A stretch of 5,383 nucleotides of DNA from Syntrophales bacterium (GTDB taxonomy: Bacteria; Desulfobacterota; Syntrophia; Syntrophales; UBA8958): the NCBI GenBank assembly GCA_023231165.1, contig JALNVY010000170.1, positions 1 through 5,383 of the forward strand, written 5' to 3'. Shown here piece after piece: positions 4,785-5,383 of the stretch; position 1 is the stretch's first letter, and each line of letters starts with the position of its first letter. A program made the position numbers and the translations under genes. A model generated the notes under the pieces. That model saw only the letters and a list, made by a program, of their open reading frames with translations, had not been told where the DNA came from and did no database searches.

Positions 4785-5383
4785 ATGAGACGAACAATTT
4801 TCGACACACCTGTCCTTACTCAGATCCTCCATTTTCTGGCCATATCCTATCTATGGATTTTTAGGTGGAAAAAGGAAGGTCAGGTCCCGGATGTCCCCAA
4901 GTTTGTCATGATCGCCGCACCCCATACCTCCAACTGGGATCTTCCCCTCACCCTGATCTTATCCCTTGCCTTCCGAATGAAGGTCTTCTGGCTGGGAAAG
5001 CACACCATCTTCCGCCCTCCCTTCGGCAGCCTCTTCAAATGGCTGGGGGGCATCCCCGTCGACCGTCGCCAAGCGAACGATCTCGTAACGCAATGCGTCC
5101 AGACGTTCAAAAACAGCGTCAGAATGATCATGATTATTCCCCCGGAGGGGACGCGTTCAAAGGTGCGGTACTGGAAGACCGGATTCTATTATATCGCCCA
5201 TGGGGCCGGCGTTCCCATTGCCCTCGGTTATATTGACTACAAGCTGAAGGCCGGAGGAATCGGGCCAGCCGTGGTCACGACAGGAAATATCGGAGAGGAC
5301 ATGGTAAAAATTCGTCAATTCTACGCCGGTGTGACAGGAAAAAATCCTCATCAATGGACGGAAAAGAGCATCGGCATCACGAA
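4785..5383 (+). CDS. PlsC-like lysophospholipid/glycerol-phosphate acyltransferase (3'-truncated)
   Basis: The frame from ATG 4785 is open for 199 codons to the window end, with no stop seen. The landmarks are those of the PlsC (LPLAT) superfamily. The catalytic HX4D motif is HTSNWD (H47, D52). A substrate-pocket stretch, FRPPFGSLFKWLGGIPVDRR, spans 76-95, and the PEGTR motif is at 120-124. After these come WKTGFYYIAHGAGVPIALGYID (130-151) and GKNPHQW near the end. Such enzymes move an acyl chain onto lysophosphatidic acid or a related lysolipid at the inner membrane. Lacking the usual long N-terminal hydrophobic anchors, this compact form (helix at about 11-27) belongs to a poorly characterised short subgroup, so the acceptor is uncertain. 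Those proteins are about 200 residues, so probably only a short tail is missing. AGG at 4776-4778 lies six bases before the ATG, with GAGGGG further upstream at 4767-4772. The gene is divergent from the RlpA-like gene. Confidence 0.9.
   Translation, partial: MRRTIFDTPVLTQILHFLAISYLWIFRWKKEGQVPDVPKFVMIAAPHTSNWDLPLTLILSLAFRMKVFWLGKHTIFRPPFGSLFKWLGGIPVDRRQANDLVTQCVQTFKNSVRMIMIIPPEGTRSKVRYWKTGFYYIAHGAGVPIALGYIDYKLKAGGIGPAVVTTGNIGEDMVKIRQFYAGVTGKNPHQWTEKSIGIT

Overview
The window looks like ordinary bacterial chromosome, moderately GC-rich in the genes and AT-richer in the gaps. It carries six protein genes, two of them cut by the window edges. No RNA gene, mobile element, CRISPR array or phage feature could be supported. 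The gene content suggests a Gram-negative bacterium: a lipoprotein-type hydrolase, an RlpA-family envelope protein and a PlsC-type acyltransferase. The iron-sulfur, propeptide-bearing type of PurF beside carB would suit an anaerobic deltaproteobacterial (Desulfobacterota-like) genome. That lineage is an inference from style, not a proven assignment.

Layout. Positions 1-2059 (+) hold the 3' end of carB (carbamoyl phosphate synthase large subunit) and complete purF (amidophosphoribosyltransferase). The two overlap by four bases (GTGA), so they are very probably co-transcribed and translationally coupled. Positions 2090-3064 (-) hold a metallo-beta-lactamase-fold hydrolase that converges on purF, with only 30 bases between the two stop codons. 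Positions 3065-3248 are a divergent intergenic region. It carries a near-consensus promoter for the hydrolase and, on the other strand, a possible six-codon leader ORF that overlaps the next gene by ATGA. Positions 3249-4061 (+) encode a serine alpha/beta hydrolase with a lipoprotein signal. Positions 4106-4555 (-) encode a small secreted RlpA/DPBB protein, convergent with the hydrolase. Positions 4556-4784 are a second divergent control region with candidate promoters both ways, an 8-bp direct repeat and a 7-bp inverted repeat. Positions 4785-5383 (+) encode a PlsC-like acyltransferase that runs off the window.

How the genes fit together. CarB and PurF catalyse early, glutamine-dependent steps of pyrimidine/arginine and purine synthesis. 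In characterised CarB proteins the C-terminal domain seen here senses nucleotides, including IMP, the end product of the pathway PurF starts. The other four genes are separate transcription units with a loose envelope or lipid theme (lipoprotein hydrolase, cell-wall protein, acyltransferase); nothing shows that they form one system. I found no convincing novel system. The points most worth checking are the leader ORF ahead of the lipoprotein hydrolase, the altered active-site motif in the RlpA-like protein, and the carB-purF coupling.
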